DNA from: Dyadobacter subterraneus
GTDB lineage: Bacteria > Bacteroidota > Bacteroidia > Cytophagales > Spirosomataceae
NCBI RefSeq assembly: GCF_015221875.1
Contig: NZ_JACYGY010000001.1
Location: 5,992,501 to 6,056,500 of the forward strand
Length of the DNA stretch: 64,000 bases
Reading direction: 5' to 3'
The notes beneath the pieces are model-generated. The model had not been told where the DNA came from, ran no database searches, and was given only the letters and a program-made list of their open reading frames with translations. Positions 43,713 through 53,922 of the stretch are shown here, piece by piece (the stretch's first letter is position 1; each line of letters begins with the position of its first letter). Position numbers and translations under genes: made by a program.

Positions 43713-43732
43713 TAAGTCAAAAAAATATTTCG

Positions 43733-43768
43733 GCAGGCCACTTCTTATTGAGGTGGCCTGCTTTTTTT
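43733..43768 (+). terminator. Terminator of the DUF1080/cytochrome operon
   Basis: GCAGGCCAC and GTGGCCTGC form a perfect 9-base stem around a short loop, followed by seven T. Confidence 0.9.
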
Positions 43769-43840
43769 GTTTAAAATATTAAAACCTGATTCTCTAAAAT
43801 TGACCCGAAATGCATTCTTTGGAAAACTAAACGTTTTTTT

Positions 43841-43851
43841 TGCAAAATTGC
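43841..43851. promoter_or_regulatory. TGCAAAATTGC site before the hybrid kinase
   Basis: TGCAAAATTGC lies 30 bases before the kinase ATG, and the same 11 bases occur before the convergent sigma-54 activator gene (47858). The core GCAA..TTGC is a short dyad and both sites follow a CGTTTT stretch. Confidence 0.45.
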
Positions 43852-43880
43852 GTTACTAACAAATACATGATCAATCTATA

Positions 43881-46445
43881 ATGTCTTCAAAAAGAAACAG
43901 ATCGTTTACAAAGTCTGTAAAAGGCAAGGTGCTGCTGGGCTTCTTTGTGGCCGCCATAGCGCTCGGATCTTCATGGATTGTCAGTAAAATTGCATTTGAA
44001 AACATGCTGGAAAAGCTGGAAATTCTTTCTACGCCCAGCGAAAAATTGCGCATTGTAAACAAAGTTTTCAAGGATATTCTTTTGCTGGACCAACTGCAAA
44101 ATGCACGGCCCCTTCCTGAAAAAGAAGATTCTATTAAGCAGCAATTTTTGAATCAGTCGGCGCAGCTTATCCGTACGCTGGATACGCTAAGTTTCTTTTG
44201 TCGCGATACACCATTGCAGGTAATACGCATTGATTCGATGAAAAGCATCCTCATCGCCCGCGACAGTATTTACAGTGATTATGTAAAAGTTAGATCCAAA
44301 CTTGTAAATAATAAGGCACTTTCAGAAGAAGTACATAGCATTTCCGGACTTATCACGACCAAGAAAAAGAAGAAACCGGACAGCACTGTAATTACCACAG
44401 AAAGAAGAACTACCACCACGACAGTTTACACAGAACCAGTGGCTTCCGCAGCCCCTGAGGCAGAAAAAAAGGGATTTTTCAACCGCGTTTTTGGTAATAA
44501 AAAAGTAAAAACCGCACCGCCGGTTGTGGTGCCAAAGATTGTCAGAAAAGAAGAAGTTACATCACATATTGATACGCTGACCGTTGCGCGTGAAGACAGC
44601 ACTATAGAACAGGTTGGCGTTGCGGTACAAGCCATTGAAAAATCCCAGCGTGCCCGAACAGATCGCTTTGTTAATCGTGAACATGAATTAACAACGGCTG
44701 GAAATGCGCTGGTGGGACAATTGCGAAATGTGATGCAGGAGGTTGAAGGTGAGATTGTTCGCCAGGCTAGTACGGATGGTTTGCAAACCCAAAATATGGT
44801 TGGAGAAAGTATCAATCAGATCGAATATATTATGATCGGATTTTTCTTTTTAACCGCTTTGCTGGCTTATTTTATTTTTACAGATATTACCCGAAGCAGC
44901 AAATACCGTTACGAACTTGAAGAAGCAAAAGAAGAAGCCGAGTATCACAGTATGGCAAAACAGCGGTTTTTGTCCAATATGAGTCATGAAATTAGGACAC
45001 CGCTGCAATCGATTATCGGTTATGCAGAAGCACTGAAAAAAGAAGAAAAACCGAAAAAAGAAGATCTGGAAACACTTCATTCTGCATCGGAACATTTGTT
45101 ATATCTGGTAAATGAAGTGCTGGATTACAGCAGGATTATTTCAGATCAATTCACTTTTGAAGAACGCACTTTTGCTATAACACCTTTACTTAACGAGGTA
45201 GTAAAAATGTTGAGTCCGACGGCCACTGCCAAATCTTTGGTTTTGTCTTTGGAAAATTCACTTGGTGCAGATGTGTATTTAAAAGGAGATCCATTCCGGC
45301 TTCGTCAGATCCTGTACAATTTGCTTACAAACGCCATCAAATTCACGGAAAAAGGTCAGGTAACGCTACGGGTTACGCACACGGAAATAAAAAATAATTA
45401 CACTGTAAAATTTGAAGTTGAAGATACCGGAATCGGATTGTCAAAAGAGCAGGCAAACCGTGTTTTCAATCAGTTTGAACAGGCGGATCCTTCTATCGCC
45501 CGTCGTTTTGGAGGAACCGGTTTAGGATTGAGTATTGTAAAAGCGCTGGTGGATGCCATGGGCGGCACTATTGAAGTGAACAGTACATTAAATAAAGGAA
45601 CAACATTTATTGTTAACACAGATTTTCCAAAAGGTGAAACACCGACAGGAATTACAGATAAATCACTGGAAAAAACTTACAACATTACCGGCAAAGTCTG
45701 GCTTGTAGATGATGATGCATTCATCCTAAAATGGTGTGCTTCGGTTTTGGAAAGCCATCATATTGCGCACGAATGTTTTTCATCAGCCGAAGAAGTTCTG
45801 GCGAGAGAATGGGACAACGAAGTTACCGTCGTGCTAACGGATATGCGTATGCCTGGCCTCAATGGTGCAGAATTATGCCAGCGTTTAAGAAAAGTAGCGG
45901 CGAAGTCTGTTAAAATTTATGTCCTGACGGCACAAGCGTTACCGGAAGAACAAAGTAATCTTTTGGAAATGGGATTTGACGGAATCTTAATGAAGCCGTT
46001 TCATGCTAATGAAATTCTGGATTTGTTACAGGCAAATTCGGATAATCAGCCGGTAAAAATTCCTGTCAATCCACCTGTTGTAAGTGCAGAAAAACTGTCA
46101 AGTGCCCCAGATTTTAGTGTTTTGGAAGAAATGACTTTTGGTGATGAAAGTTTGCTGAAAGAAATTTTAGAACAATTTGTAAAAGATACCCGGACTGATT
46201 TATCGCACTTGAAAGATTCTATATCTAATAATGATGTTGAAACCATTACAGAGATAGCGCATCGTTTATCGGGTCGTATTGGACAAATTGGAGCACCCGA
46301 AATCTCGGTCCAATTCCGAAAAATCGAAGTTTCACTTAGAGAAAACCCTGAAAGCATTTCAGCCTCCGAACTGAATGAAACAGTTGCAGAGGCTGATTTA
46401 TTGATAGAACAGATTGACGAAAAGATTCTTTCTTATTCGATCTGA
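43881..46445 (+). CDS. Hybrid histidine kinase with receiver and Hpt domains
   Basis: An 854-residue membrane kinase. Helices at about 17-36 and 316-336 bound an extracytoplasmic part that carries a basic-aromatic patch GFFNRVFGNKK (198-208) in a T/K-rich stretch, as in the kinase at 23227. Then HisKA with H369 in SHEIRTPLQS, HATPase (about 470-590, with GGTGLGLS), a receiver with D654 in VLTDMRMPG and a C-terminal Hpt domain with H794 in IAHRLSGR. A full phosphorelay is thus in one chain, ending on Hpt, from which phosphate should pass to a partner. The convergent sigma-54 activator (overlap 13 bases) is the obvious candidate. Confidence 0.93.
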   Translation: MSSKRNRSFTKSVKGKVLLGFFVAAIALGSSWIVSKIAFENMLEKLEILSTPSEKLRIVNKVFKDILLLDQLQNARPLPEKEDSIKQQFLNQSAQLIRTLDTLSFFCRDTPLQVIRIDSMKSILIARDSIYSDYVKVRSKLVNNKALSEEVHSISGLITTKKKKKPDSTVITTERRTTTTTVYTEPVASAAPEAEKKGFFNRVFGNKKVKTAPPVVVPKIVRKEEVTSHIDTLTVAREDSTIEQVGVAVQAIEKSQRARTDRFVNREHELTTAGNALVGQLRNVMQEVEGEIVRQASTDGLQTQNMVGESINQIEYIMIGFFFLTALLAYFIFTDITRSSKYRYELEEAKEEAEYHSMAKQRFLSNMSHEIRTPLQSIIGYAEALKKEEKPKKEDLETLHSASEHLLYLVNEVLDYSRIISDQFTFEERTFAITPLLNEVVKMLSPTATAKSLVLSLENSLGADVYLKGDPFRLRQILYNLLTNAIKFTEKGQVTLRVTHTEIKNNYTVKFEVEDTGIGLSKEQANRVFNQFEQADPSIARRFGGTGLGLSIVKALVDAMGGTIEVNSTLNKGTTFIVNTDFPKGETPTGITDKSLEKTYNITGKVWLVDDDAFILKWCASVLESHHIAHECFSSAEEVLAREWDNEVTVVLTDMRMPGLNGAELCQRLRKVAAKSVKIYVLTAQALPEEQSNLLEMGFDGILMKPFHANEILDLLQANSDNQPVKIPVNPPVVSAEKLSSAPDFSVLEEMTFGDESLLKEILEQFVKDTRTDLSHLKDSISNNDVETITEIAHRLSGRIGQIGAPEISVQFRKIEVSLRENPESISASELNETVAEADLLIEQIDEKILSYSI

Positions 46446-47803
46446 TATTTTTCGATTTTATAGTAAAGTGTTTTGCGGTCAATGTTCAAAAGCTTCGCAG
46501 CCTTACTTTTATTGTAGCGGACATCCTGCAAAACTTTTTCGATCATTTCCTTTTCATGCGTCTCCTGTAATAATTTAAGATCGGAACCTCCCGGCAATTT
46601 TACGGGAGCGGCTGGTACTGCCTGCATCGAAGTGATCATTTCCTGAGGAAGTGATTTAAGATCCGCAATCTCTTCTTTTGATAAGAGCACAAGCCTTTTT
46701 ATTACATTATTAAGTTCGCGCAAGTTACCAGGCCAGTCATATTTTTGAAAAATATCCATTACTTCCTTAGATATTTCACGAACATCCTTTCCTAATTCCT
46801 CATTCGCTTTATCAACAAAATGCTGAATAAATACTGCCAAGTCCTCCCCTCTTTCACGAAGCGCAGGTACCTGAATTTTAAACTCATTCAAGCGATGATA
46901 AAGATCTTCCCTGAAGTCGCCAGTTTGAGAAATCACCATTAAATCTTCATTTGTAGCAGCAATTAACCGGACATCAACCTTAACAGGATTTGTACTTCCA
47001 ATTGGTACCACAATTCTTTCCTGCAATGCCCTGAGCAATTTTATCTGGACATCATATCCAAGATTACCAATTTCATCCAGGAACAATGTCCCGCCGTCAG
47101 CTGCTTCAAACTGACCAATTTTATCTTGTAGCGCTCCCGTAAAAGCACCTTTTTTATGTCCGAACAGTTCGCTGGCAGCCAGGTCTTTTGACAGTGATCC
47201 GCAATCTATGGCTACAAACGGACCCTCACTACGTTTACTCAAACGGTGGATTGATTTCGCTACATGTTCCTTACCCGTACCACTTTCACCCTGAATGATC
47301 ACTGACATATCCGTTGGTGCCACTAAGCGAACGTACTCGTAAAGCTGTTTTGAAATCTTACTATTTCCCTCAATGAAATCAAGCGATTGCTTTTCAGGTT
47401 TCTTGGTTGTCTTTACAGAAACAGTTTCTTTTCTATTCAATGCCTCTTTCAAAACCATTAACAATTCTTCCGGATTGACTGGTTTCGTAATATAATCAAA
47501 TGCACCGCTCTGCATAGCTGTCACGGCCGTCCTGATATCATTAAAGCTTGTCATGATCAATGCAGGCGTTCTGTTTCCTTCCTCTCTCAGCAATTTTAAA
47601 AGATCCAGGGAATTGCCATCAGGCAGTCGATAATCCAGCATCAATACGGCATACTCATTTGAAGTTCCCGCATTTGAACGTATCGCTTCTTTTGCTCCGG
47701 CTATTGTTGAGCAAACCTGCACTTCATGGCCATGCTTACCAAGAAAATTACTTAGCAGTTTAGAAAATGTAGTATCGTCTTCAACAAGGAGCAAGTGAGC
47801 CAT
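46433..47803 (-). CDS. Sigma-54-dependent response regulator (NtrC family)
   Basis: A 456-residue activator. Receiver domain 1-120 with phospho-accepting D57 in LMLDYRLPDG and K107; AAA+ domain with Walker A GESGTGKE (173-180), GAFTGA (219-224) and FLDEIG (241-246); and a C-terminal Fis-type helix-turn-helix (about 415-456; NKSKAAKLLNIDRKTLYYKI). GAFTGA shows that it contacts sigma-54. It converges on the hybrid kinase with 13 bases of overlap. A TGCAAAATTGC site before both genes suggests shared or self-control. Confidence 0.94.
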   Translation of the reverse strand: MAHLLLVEDDTTFSKLLSNFLGKHGHEVQVCSTIAGAKEAIRSNAGTSNEYAVLMLDYRLPDGNSLDLLKLLREEGNRTPALIMTSFNDIRTAVTAMQSGAFDYITKPVNPEELLMVLKEALNRKETVSVKTTKKPEKQSLDFIEGNSKISKQLYEYVRLVAPTDMSVIIQGESGTGKEHVAKSIHRLSKRSEGPFVAIDCGSLSKDLAASELFGHKKGAFTGALQDKIGQFEAADGGTLFLDEIGNLGYDVQIKLLRALQERIVVPIGSTNPVKVDVRLIAATNEDLMVISQTGDFREDLYHRLNEFKIQVPALRERGEDLAVFIQHFVDKANEELGKDVREISKEVMDIFQKYDWPGNLRELNNVIKRLVLLSKEEIADLKSLPQEMITSMQAVPAAPVKLPGGSDLKLLQETHEKEMIEKVLQDVRYNKSKAAKLLNIDRKTLYYKIEKYQIE

Positions 47804-47857
47804 AAGGCAAAAATGGATTAAGTATTAAAAATTTCTTTATCTAACGTTTTGCGGAAA

Positions 47858-47868
47858 TGCAAAATTGC
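47858..47868. promoter_or_regulatory. TGCAAAATTGC site before the sigma-54 activator
   Basis: The same 11-base sequence as at 43841-43851, here about 55 bases upstream of the activator start and again next to CTAACGTTTT and TTAAC flanks. Confidence 0.45.
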
Positions 47869-47875
47869 AAAAATT

Positions 47876-47915
47876 AACGCCAAAAAGCCGGAGAATATTT
47901 CTGCTTTTTGGCGTT
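47876..47915 (-). terminator. Terminator of the small exported-protein gene
   Basis: AACGCCAAAAAGC and GCTTTTTGGCGTT form a 13-base perfect stem. It lies between the stop at 47932 and the activator gene. The outer A/T runs are short, so strength on the minus strand is moderate. Confidence 0.65.
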
Positions 47916-47931
47916 TTCTTTCCTAAAACCT

Positions 47932-48228
47932 TTATTCAACCTTTCTGCCGTCTTTATCAAGATTAATTTTTGACATTTCGCTACCCTTTTTTACAATAAT
48001 CTCGAAAAACTGAGTCTTGTCAGGCTTCGTTATTAGAAAGGCTTCGGTAATTTCCCATCCTGCATAAGCGCCTGCAGAAAGCGTAGACTTGATAGGTTCA
48101 GGCAAATCCTCTGGTTTTACAGACATCTTGTCTTGTACTAAAACTTCTACATTACTATTGGCTGTGGCATTAGCAAAAGATGAAGAAAGTAAAAATACCA
48201 TTATTACAGCCATTATTAGTTTTTTCAT
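47932..48228 (-). CDS. Small exported protein
   Basis: A 98-residue exported protein (signal LIMAVIMVFLLSSSFANA), followed by a soluble domain of about 75 residues: DLPEPIKSTLSAGAYAGWEI and ITKPDKTQFFEIIVKKGSE and a short DKDGRKVE tail. The layout resembles the beta-lactamase-inhibitor-like PepSY-type small exported proteins of Bacteroidota, one half only. I chose ATG 48228 rather than the in-frame ATG at 48252, because it gives a proper signal peptide. Function unknown. Confidence 0.75.
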   Translation of the reverse strand: MKKLIMAVIMVFLLSSSFANATANSNVEVLVQDKMSVKPEDLPEPIKSTLSAGAYAGWEITEAFLITKPDKTQFFEIIVKKGSEMSKINLDKDGRKVE

Positions 48229-49865
48229 GATCTTTTCAATTTTGTTCAACAATTATTTCAGGCTTTTTAATCTTTAGAATAACACAATAAAATCTCCGCC
48301 TATCTCCTGGAAAATTTAAGTAAATGTGACCAATATCGTTTTAAAACTACTGATAATAAGAAAGTTAGAATATATCACAGAATAAATCTTCATACCAGTA
48401 TTTATAAGAAATTGTAATCAAGATAGAAATTATAAAATAAATTTGATATTTTATCACATTACCGTCTTTTAAATATCTTTTCCGGCCAACTACGATAGTT
48501 CTCAAAACAAAAAAAAATTATATTTTTTTATTTCAACCATTTATATAATTACAAATATTTTTATATATTTACATCGAAGTTTTTACCCGATTTTGTGTAG
48601 AACAAGTATTACTTCGGATTGAAATTGTAATCTATTGTGGTCTGATATACCGATTAAATATTCATTAACATTAAAATTTAAAAAATATTACATAAACTTT
48701 TACTCAACGTTATCTCAAAAATCTGTACTTTTTGGTACAAACATCAAAGACAAAAGCTTGGCATAATTTATACCGGGCTTTTATTTTTGATGTTTTTTTG
48801 TGTCTATTGACCCATCTTAAAAGAAAAAAGAACTGTCGATATTATATTACATAATCGCATTCATACACCAAGAAAGTCTTCTTCAAATTTCTCAATATTC
48901 TGACATTTTTTTCCTGACTCAGAGCGTCATTCTACCGTAAAATATTTTTTCAGTAAAAATTTCCAATTAAGTGTTAGTTTATTGTAGAAATTTTACTATG
49001 TTTATGATAGAATAAAATACTTAACGGAATGACACTAGTTTGATATTTCCAACCAGTAATTTAATTTTAGATAATACAATGGAATATTACCCTATATTGA
49101 AGATGTGAAGGCTTAAATTATAAATCAGATTACAAGTCCTTGCAGTAACCTTACCCACAATGCTGCCGGTATAGCTCATAACTTGCTGGCTTAAAATCTG
49201 GTCTGTAAAAACAAGCCCGGAACTCCACAATCATTAAAAGGTAGTAATAAGAAGAAGAGAAGGAAAATTAAAATATAGCCTGTACTACTGTCAAATGAGA
49301 TAGTAATATTAATAAGATTTTCAACGATCTCATTGAAAGGATATATTCTAGTTAGGAAGGCAGTTTATGTCTTGACGATTCTAAGAATACCCATAAACAT
49401 ATTTCTCACCATTTATAGTACATTTTATGAAATGCACAACACTACTATCCCCCCGTCTTCACAGTCGCGGAAAATATGATAAATTCCGGGGACAAACCCT
49501 TCAGTCCTATTCATATTTCGAGTGTGGCTCGCCGCCAGTAATTCTTTAATTTCTTTTTTGATCGGCTTTTCTGTACCTAGGATAACGAGATTTTATCCTT
49601 GCGGGAGAACTATGCCTGATAATATAATGCGCTTTTACTAACTATTTCTCACTATATATTAATCCCGTTATGAACACTTCTATCTTCCGTATTCGGAGAG
49701 ATATTATACACCGGCCTTCGTGTGTATCACTTCGTCATCATTTATTTATCAGTAAAGCGGTTTCTCTATATCCGTCGCTTGATAAGCTAAGGCTCACGTC
49801 ATTTGGTATTCATTCTTTTACTTATCCAAAGGTCAAAGTTTTTCAATCCCTCTAATATAGAAACC
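48229..49865. other. 1.6 kb AT-rich region without recognisable genes
   Basis: I find no open reading frame with protein-like composition in this stretch; a 61-codon open frame at 49670-49855 has poor content. It holds a strong terminator-type hairpin at 48742-48799 with no gene upstream on the same strand, a small hairpin TGTAC/GTACA just before it, and short stems (TCCG-TATT-CGGA near 49686; ATACAC/GTGTAT near 49706). The right end should contain the promoter and long leader of the secreted-protein gene at 49866. Confidence 0.5.
48742..48799 (+). terminator. Orphan terminator, possible end of a small RNA
   Basis: CATCAAAGACAAAAGCTTGG (48742-48761) pairs with 48773-48792 across an 11-base loop, with a small internal mismatch zone, and is followed by seven T. 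It is a strong terminator on the plus strand. The nearest plus-strand gene upstream is far away (46445, convergent neighbour), so a noncoding transcript may end here. Confidence 0.55.
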
Positions 49866-52800
49866 ATGAAATCATTTTCAAATTCAACCGCTTTCGCGAG
49901 AAGCAGGGCTTATGCCTGCTTTTTTGCTGTTTTGTATGTATTCTTTTCTGTGTTTGTATCCATCAATGCAATTGCACAGGTCAGCAGCGCAACATGTAAT
50001 ACGTACATGCCATTAACAGTTTCAGCATTTGGTAATCTGACGGTAACCTCCAGTCAATCGATTGTTTCGACAGATGAATTTTCGAACAAAAGCCGACTTA
50101 CTGATGCCAATCTGACCACACCTTCGAACTTCGACTTTATTCTTGGAGGATCAGGATGGATTCAGGTGAAAGATAATAATGCTACTACTACCAACGTTTT
50201 CCCAAGTGGTTCATTTGCGGGATTTGCCGTTGGCAACGGCGCACTGTCATCAGCATTGGGAGCCGCTACAATAACAACCTATCTTGGAAATACTGAGCAG
50301 GAAAGCAAAACAACTACTTCGCTTGTTTCTGGTGAAATCACAGCCGGAATTTCCAAATTAGGGTTTTACACCACTAAGAGTTATGACAGAATACGTTTCA
50401 CTTATTCAGGTCTTATTGCAGGCTCAGTAGACGTCTACTATGCGATAGTTGGTAATTTGTGTGCGGCTCCATCAAATGCACTTGCATGCAACACACCTAC
50501 ATTATTAGCTGCACCAACTTTTCCTGCAATTATTAACGTTGCAAATACAGGGGTATCAGGAATATCTGTCGGGTCCGTAAATAATGCAATTAATGCCGTT
50601 GACAACGATGCCGATTCTTATGCGGAAATTGCATTTTTGCTAAGTGTTGGCGGAAATGCAAGCCTTTCCGTGGCAGACTCCAAAACTAACTATCCGGCAG
50701 GAACCTATGCTGGTTTTGATATACAGAATACCTCTTTACTTCAGGCAAATGTTTTGGGAGGGTTAACGATTTCAACTTATAAAGACGGAAACACTACTGC
50801 CGAGGAGAGCTTTTCTGGTAGTAATCTGATATCACTATCGACTTCACTTCTTTCGGGAAATACACGTCAAAAAATTGGTTTTATAACGACAAAAGAATTT
50901 GATGAAGTAAAAATCACTTTGACACTTACCGGTGCAAATCTTGGAACAACAAGAATATATGGCGCTGTGTTTGAAACCTTCTGCGCCGGGCCTCAGTTGG
51001 TCTGTAATGTTCCTACCCACTTGACAGGCGGACTTGGTAATTTCCCTGTTTTTGTAAATGGACCCAATACAGGTGTTACAGGAGTTTCAGTAGGATCCGT
51101 AAATAATACAGATAATGCTATTGATACAGACCCCGCTACATATGCAGAGATTGCGCTCTTGGCAAGTGTAGCCGGATCGGGAAGCCTTTCAATAAGAGAT
51201 GCTGTGACAACATATCCCGCAGGAACATTTGCCGGATTTGATATTAACAGCCCGGCACTTGTTGGTGCTTCCGTTTTAGGCGGACTGCGTATTGAAACGT
51301 ACCTTAATGGGGTAGCAACAGGTGATTTCTTTGAAAATGGTACTGCGGCAGGAGCTTCTGCTCCATTATTAAGTGGAACTGGAAGACAGGTTGTCGGATT
51401 CCTTACCAAGCTTCCTTTTAATGAGGTAAAATTAAAGGTTAGCCAGACAGTCGGTGTAAATGTTGGTACAACACAAGTTTTCGGTGCTGTTTTCACAAGA
51501 TTTTGTATTGCCGATCAACTTGCTTGTAATACCCTGACTAGTGTTACAAATCCGGGTTCTCCTGTTTTTGTCGATGGAAAGAATACTGGTATTAATTCTA
51601 TTGCATGCGTGGCATGTACTGTTAACAATCCTGGTAATGTAATCGATAGTGACCCTGCAAATGCAGCGACTATTGTTATGGCGGCCGGTGTAGCAAGTTC
51701 AGGAAGTTTCGCTGTTGGTAATGCACTGGAAACTTTTTTACCTACTTCCTTCGCGGGCTTTGATGTAGAGACATCTACTTTGCTTTCAGCAGGTGTTCTA
51801 AGCACTGCTACTATTACTTTGTTCAATGACGGCTTGCCAGTTCAAACCGGCACGGGAAATGCTTTAATCGTCGGAGCTTCTACTGCACTTTTGACGGGAA
51901 CCACTCGTCAAATTGTTGGTATAGTAGCCACAGTAAACTACGATGAAGTTAAAATCACTTTCAATCAGGTTGCAGGTGCCGATCTTGGTAACATAAAGAT
52001 ATATGGTGCCATTTTTGATAAATTATGTGCAGGAACAATTGCATGTAACAATAGTTACCTGCTTACCCAGCCTTCTTTCCCGGTGGTTATTAACTCGGCT
52101 AATACAGGCATTACAGGAGCTGTTTGTGCAGGTTGTACGATAGCTAATCCATGGAATGTTGTATCCGCGAGCAATTCTGATTTTTCCAGAGTTACAGTCG
52201 TAGCTAACGTTGGTGCTACTGCTTCTATCGCAGTAGTTAATCCTATTGATACATATCCAATTGGAACAGCAGCCGGATTTATTATCCGACCGGTAGGCAG
52301 CATTGCGCAGGTTGATTTGTTAAATTCAATCACAATTTCTACATATAACAACGGTACTTTCCAGGAATCAAGAACTGGTGGCGGTTTGCTAAATCTGGAA
52401 CTGCTGGGTGTACTGACGGTAACAACTGGAACTCCTACAACCAATGTCAGCTTTATCGCTTCTAAGCCATTTGATGAAATAAGAATTGAATTCAGAGCGC
52501 TTGCCAGCGTAATTAACGAAAATGACGTTTATGGAGCTTTTGTAGATACCCGTACATCTCAGGGAGGTGGTGCTTTAAGTTGTAACATTGTCAAAAATCC
52601 TGATTTCAATGTAACACAAATCAATGTACCGGTTCCGGGTAATGTCAGCACAAATGATAAGGTACCAGCCGGAACCACTTACGGACCAACAGCCACTGCT
52701 GGTGGAAGCAACCCTGCCGGAGCGACATTTACATTGAATACTGATGGAACTTATACTTTCACGGCTACAACGGTTGGGGTTTATACTTATCAGGTACCTG

Positions 52801-53903
52801 TCTGTGTTCCTGACCTTGCTTGTACAGACGTTCCGTTGGTAATTACGGTTACTGATCCTACAAAAGTTACCAATAAACCCGTTGCTAACACTGATATTGC
52901 TGCTGTAACCGGTGCCGCTACAAGCCCTGGTTCAGTAACAATCAATGTTAAAGCAAACGATGGCCCCGGAAATACAGGTGGCGTCCTTGGTGATCCAACA
53001 CCGACAACACCAGCACACGGTACCGTTTCGGTTGTTGCAGGAAATGTTGTTTACACACCAGCGGCCGGTTATTATGGCGAAGATTTATTTACTTATACAG
53101 TATGCGAAACGCCGGGAACTAACCTTTGCGCAACCGCTACCGTTTATGTAACAGTAAAACAACCGGGAGCTACAAACACAACTTATGCTGCTGATGATTA
53201 TGTAAGCACTGCCGCGGGAATTACTGCTACTGGAAATGTTTCTACGAATGATACAGATCCTGAAGGTAACGGGCATAGCGTAACGACACAAAGCATTACC
53301 AACGCAAAAGGTGTTTTCAACCTGCTTGCTGACGGAAGCTTTACTTTCGTACCGGCAACAGGTGTAACAGGGCCAGTAGATTTTATCTATACAACTTGTG
53401 ATAATGGATCGCCTTCGGCTTGTGCTACGGCTACATTGCATGTTTTGGTGTTAGCAGTTCCTGATTTGACCCCAACAATACAAATCAATGACCTTAGCAT
53501 TGCGGCATCGGGAGGTTCCCTTGATTTCATTGTTAACCTTTATGAAATCCAGAATACTTCAACTGATTTGTCAAGAACAATTACTTTCCGGGTTTCCAAG
53601 CTTTCAGCTTTTGATATTACTTATCAAAATGTCAATACTACTTCAAATGTCGAAGGTGGTATCGTCAATGAAAATGAGAACTGGAATTTTTCAGACACCA
53701 ATCCTAATTTCATAATCGTATCTTCCAAACCGAGTGTTAATATTCCTGCAAATGGAAGGGCAAAGATTGGCTTTAAGATTACTAGAAAAGCAAATGTACC
53801 ATCGAATACCTCTCAAAATCTTACAGTGACAATTGTAGCGGAATCTGGTGGGGAAGTCGTATTCGAAAACAATATTGTAATTAGAACCATTACAGCCAAT
53901 TAG
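49866..53903 (+). CDS. Large secreted repeat protein
   Basis: A 1345-residue exported protein; the ATG at 49866 gives a signal peptide ending SINAIAQ. Five tandem units of about 164-179 residues start at residues 44, 208, 380, 554 and 727, each opening with Cys-Asn, and a sixth Cys-Asn at 906 closes the last. Each shows FP-[AV]-x-[IV]-x-x-x-NTG, then PAGTFAGFDI-like, then [TF]-x-x-FDE[VI]-[KR]-[IL] motifs. From about 906 to 1215 there are three Ig/cadherin-like domains (VSTNDTDPEGNGH type) and a last beta domain. No type IX sorting domain is seen at the C-terminus. Likely a surface or extracellular adhesin-like protein. Confidence 0.85.
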   Translation: MKSFSNSTAFARSRAYACFFAVLYVFFSVFVSINAIAQVSSATCNTYMPLTVSAFGNLTVTSSQSIVSTDEFSNKSRLTDANLTTPSNFDFILGGSGWIQVKDNNATTTNVFPSGSFAGFAVGNGALSSALGAATITTYLGNTEQESKTTTSLVSGEITAGISKLGFYTTKSYDRIRFTYSGLIAGSVDVYYAIVGNLCAAPSNALACNTPTLLAAPTFPAIINVANTGVSGISVGSVNNAINAVDNDADSYAEIAFLLSVGGNASLSVADSKTNYPAGTYAGFDIQNTSLLQANVLGGLTISTYKDGNTTAEESFSGSNLISLSTSLLSGNTRQKIGFITTKEFDEVKITLTLTGANLGTTRIYGAVFETFCAGPQLVCNVPTHLTGGLGNFPVFVNGPNTGVTGVSVGSVNNTDNAIDTDPATYAEIALLASVAGSGSLSIRDAVTTYPAGTFAGFDINSPALVGASVLGGLRIETYLNGVATGDFFENGTAAGASAPLLSGTGRQVVGFLTKLPFNEVKLKVSQTVGVNVGTTQVFGAVFTRFCIADQLACNTLTSVTNPGSPVFVDGKNTGINSIACVACTVNNPGNVIDSDPANAATIVMAAGVASSGSFAVGNALETFLPTSFAGFDVETSTLLSAGVLSTATITLFNDGLPVQTGTGNALIVGASTALLTGTTRQIVGIVATVNYDEVKITFNQVAGADLGNIKIYGAIFDKLCAGTIACNNSYLLTQPSFPVVINSANTGITGAVCAGCTIANPWNVVSASNSDFSRVTVVANVGATASIAVVNPIDTYPIGTAAGFIIRPVGSIAQVDLLNSITISTYNNGTFQESRTGGGLLNLELLGVLTVTTGTPTTNVSFIASKPFDEIRIEFRALASVINENDVYGAFVDTRTSQGGGALSCNIVKNPDFNVTQINVPVPGNVSTNDKVPAGTTYGPTATAGGSNPAGATFTLNTDGTYTFTATTVGVYTYQVPVCVPDLACTDVPLVITVTDPTKVTNKPVANTDIAAVTGAATSPGSVTINVKANDGPGNTGGVLGDPTPTTPAHGTVSVVAGNVVYTPAAGYYGEDLFTYTVCETPGTNLCATATVYVTVKQPGATNTTYAADDYVSTAAGITATGNVSTNDTDPEGNGHSVTTQSITNAKGVFNLLADGSFTFVPATGVTGPVDFIYTTCDNGSPSACATATLHVLVLAVPDLTPTIQINDLSIAASGGSLDFIVNLYEIQNTSTDLSRTITFRVSKLSAFDITYQNVNTTSNVEGGIVNENENWNFSDTNPNFIIVSSKPSVNIPANGRAKIGFKITRKANVPSNTSQNLTVTIVAESGGEVVFENNIVIRTITAN

Positions 53904-53922
53904 TACTAATCTTAACATTTAT

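Noticed and set aside
49670..49855. 61-codon open frame upstream of the secreted protein
   Set aside because: Composition is not protein-like, no family resemblance, and it lies in a probable leader.
49803..49865. Earlier start for the large secreted protein at 49803
   Set aside because: It would add 21 residues before a complete signal peptide; ATG 49866 gives a normal exported N-terminus.
53085..53441. Cys/Ser/Arg-rich minus-strand frame in the secreted-protein gene
   Set aside because: It is the complement of Thr/Ala-rich repeats and has no start signal or domain.
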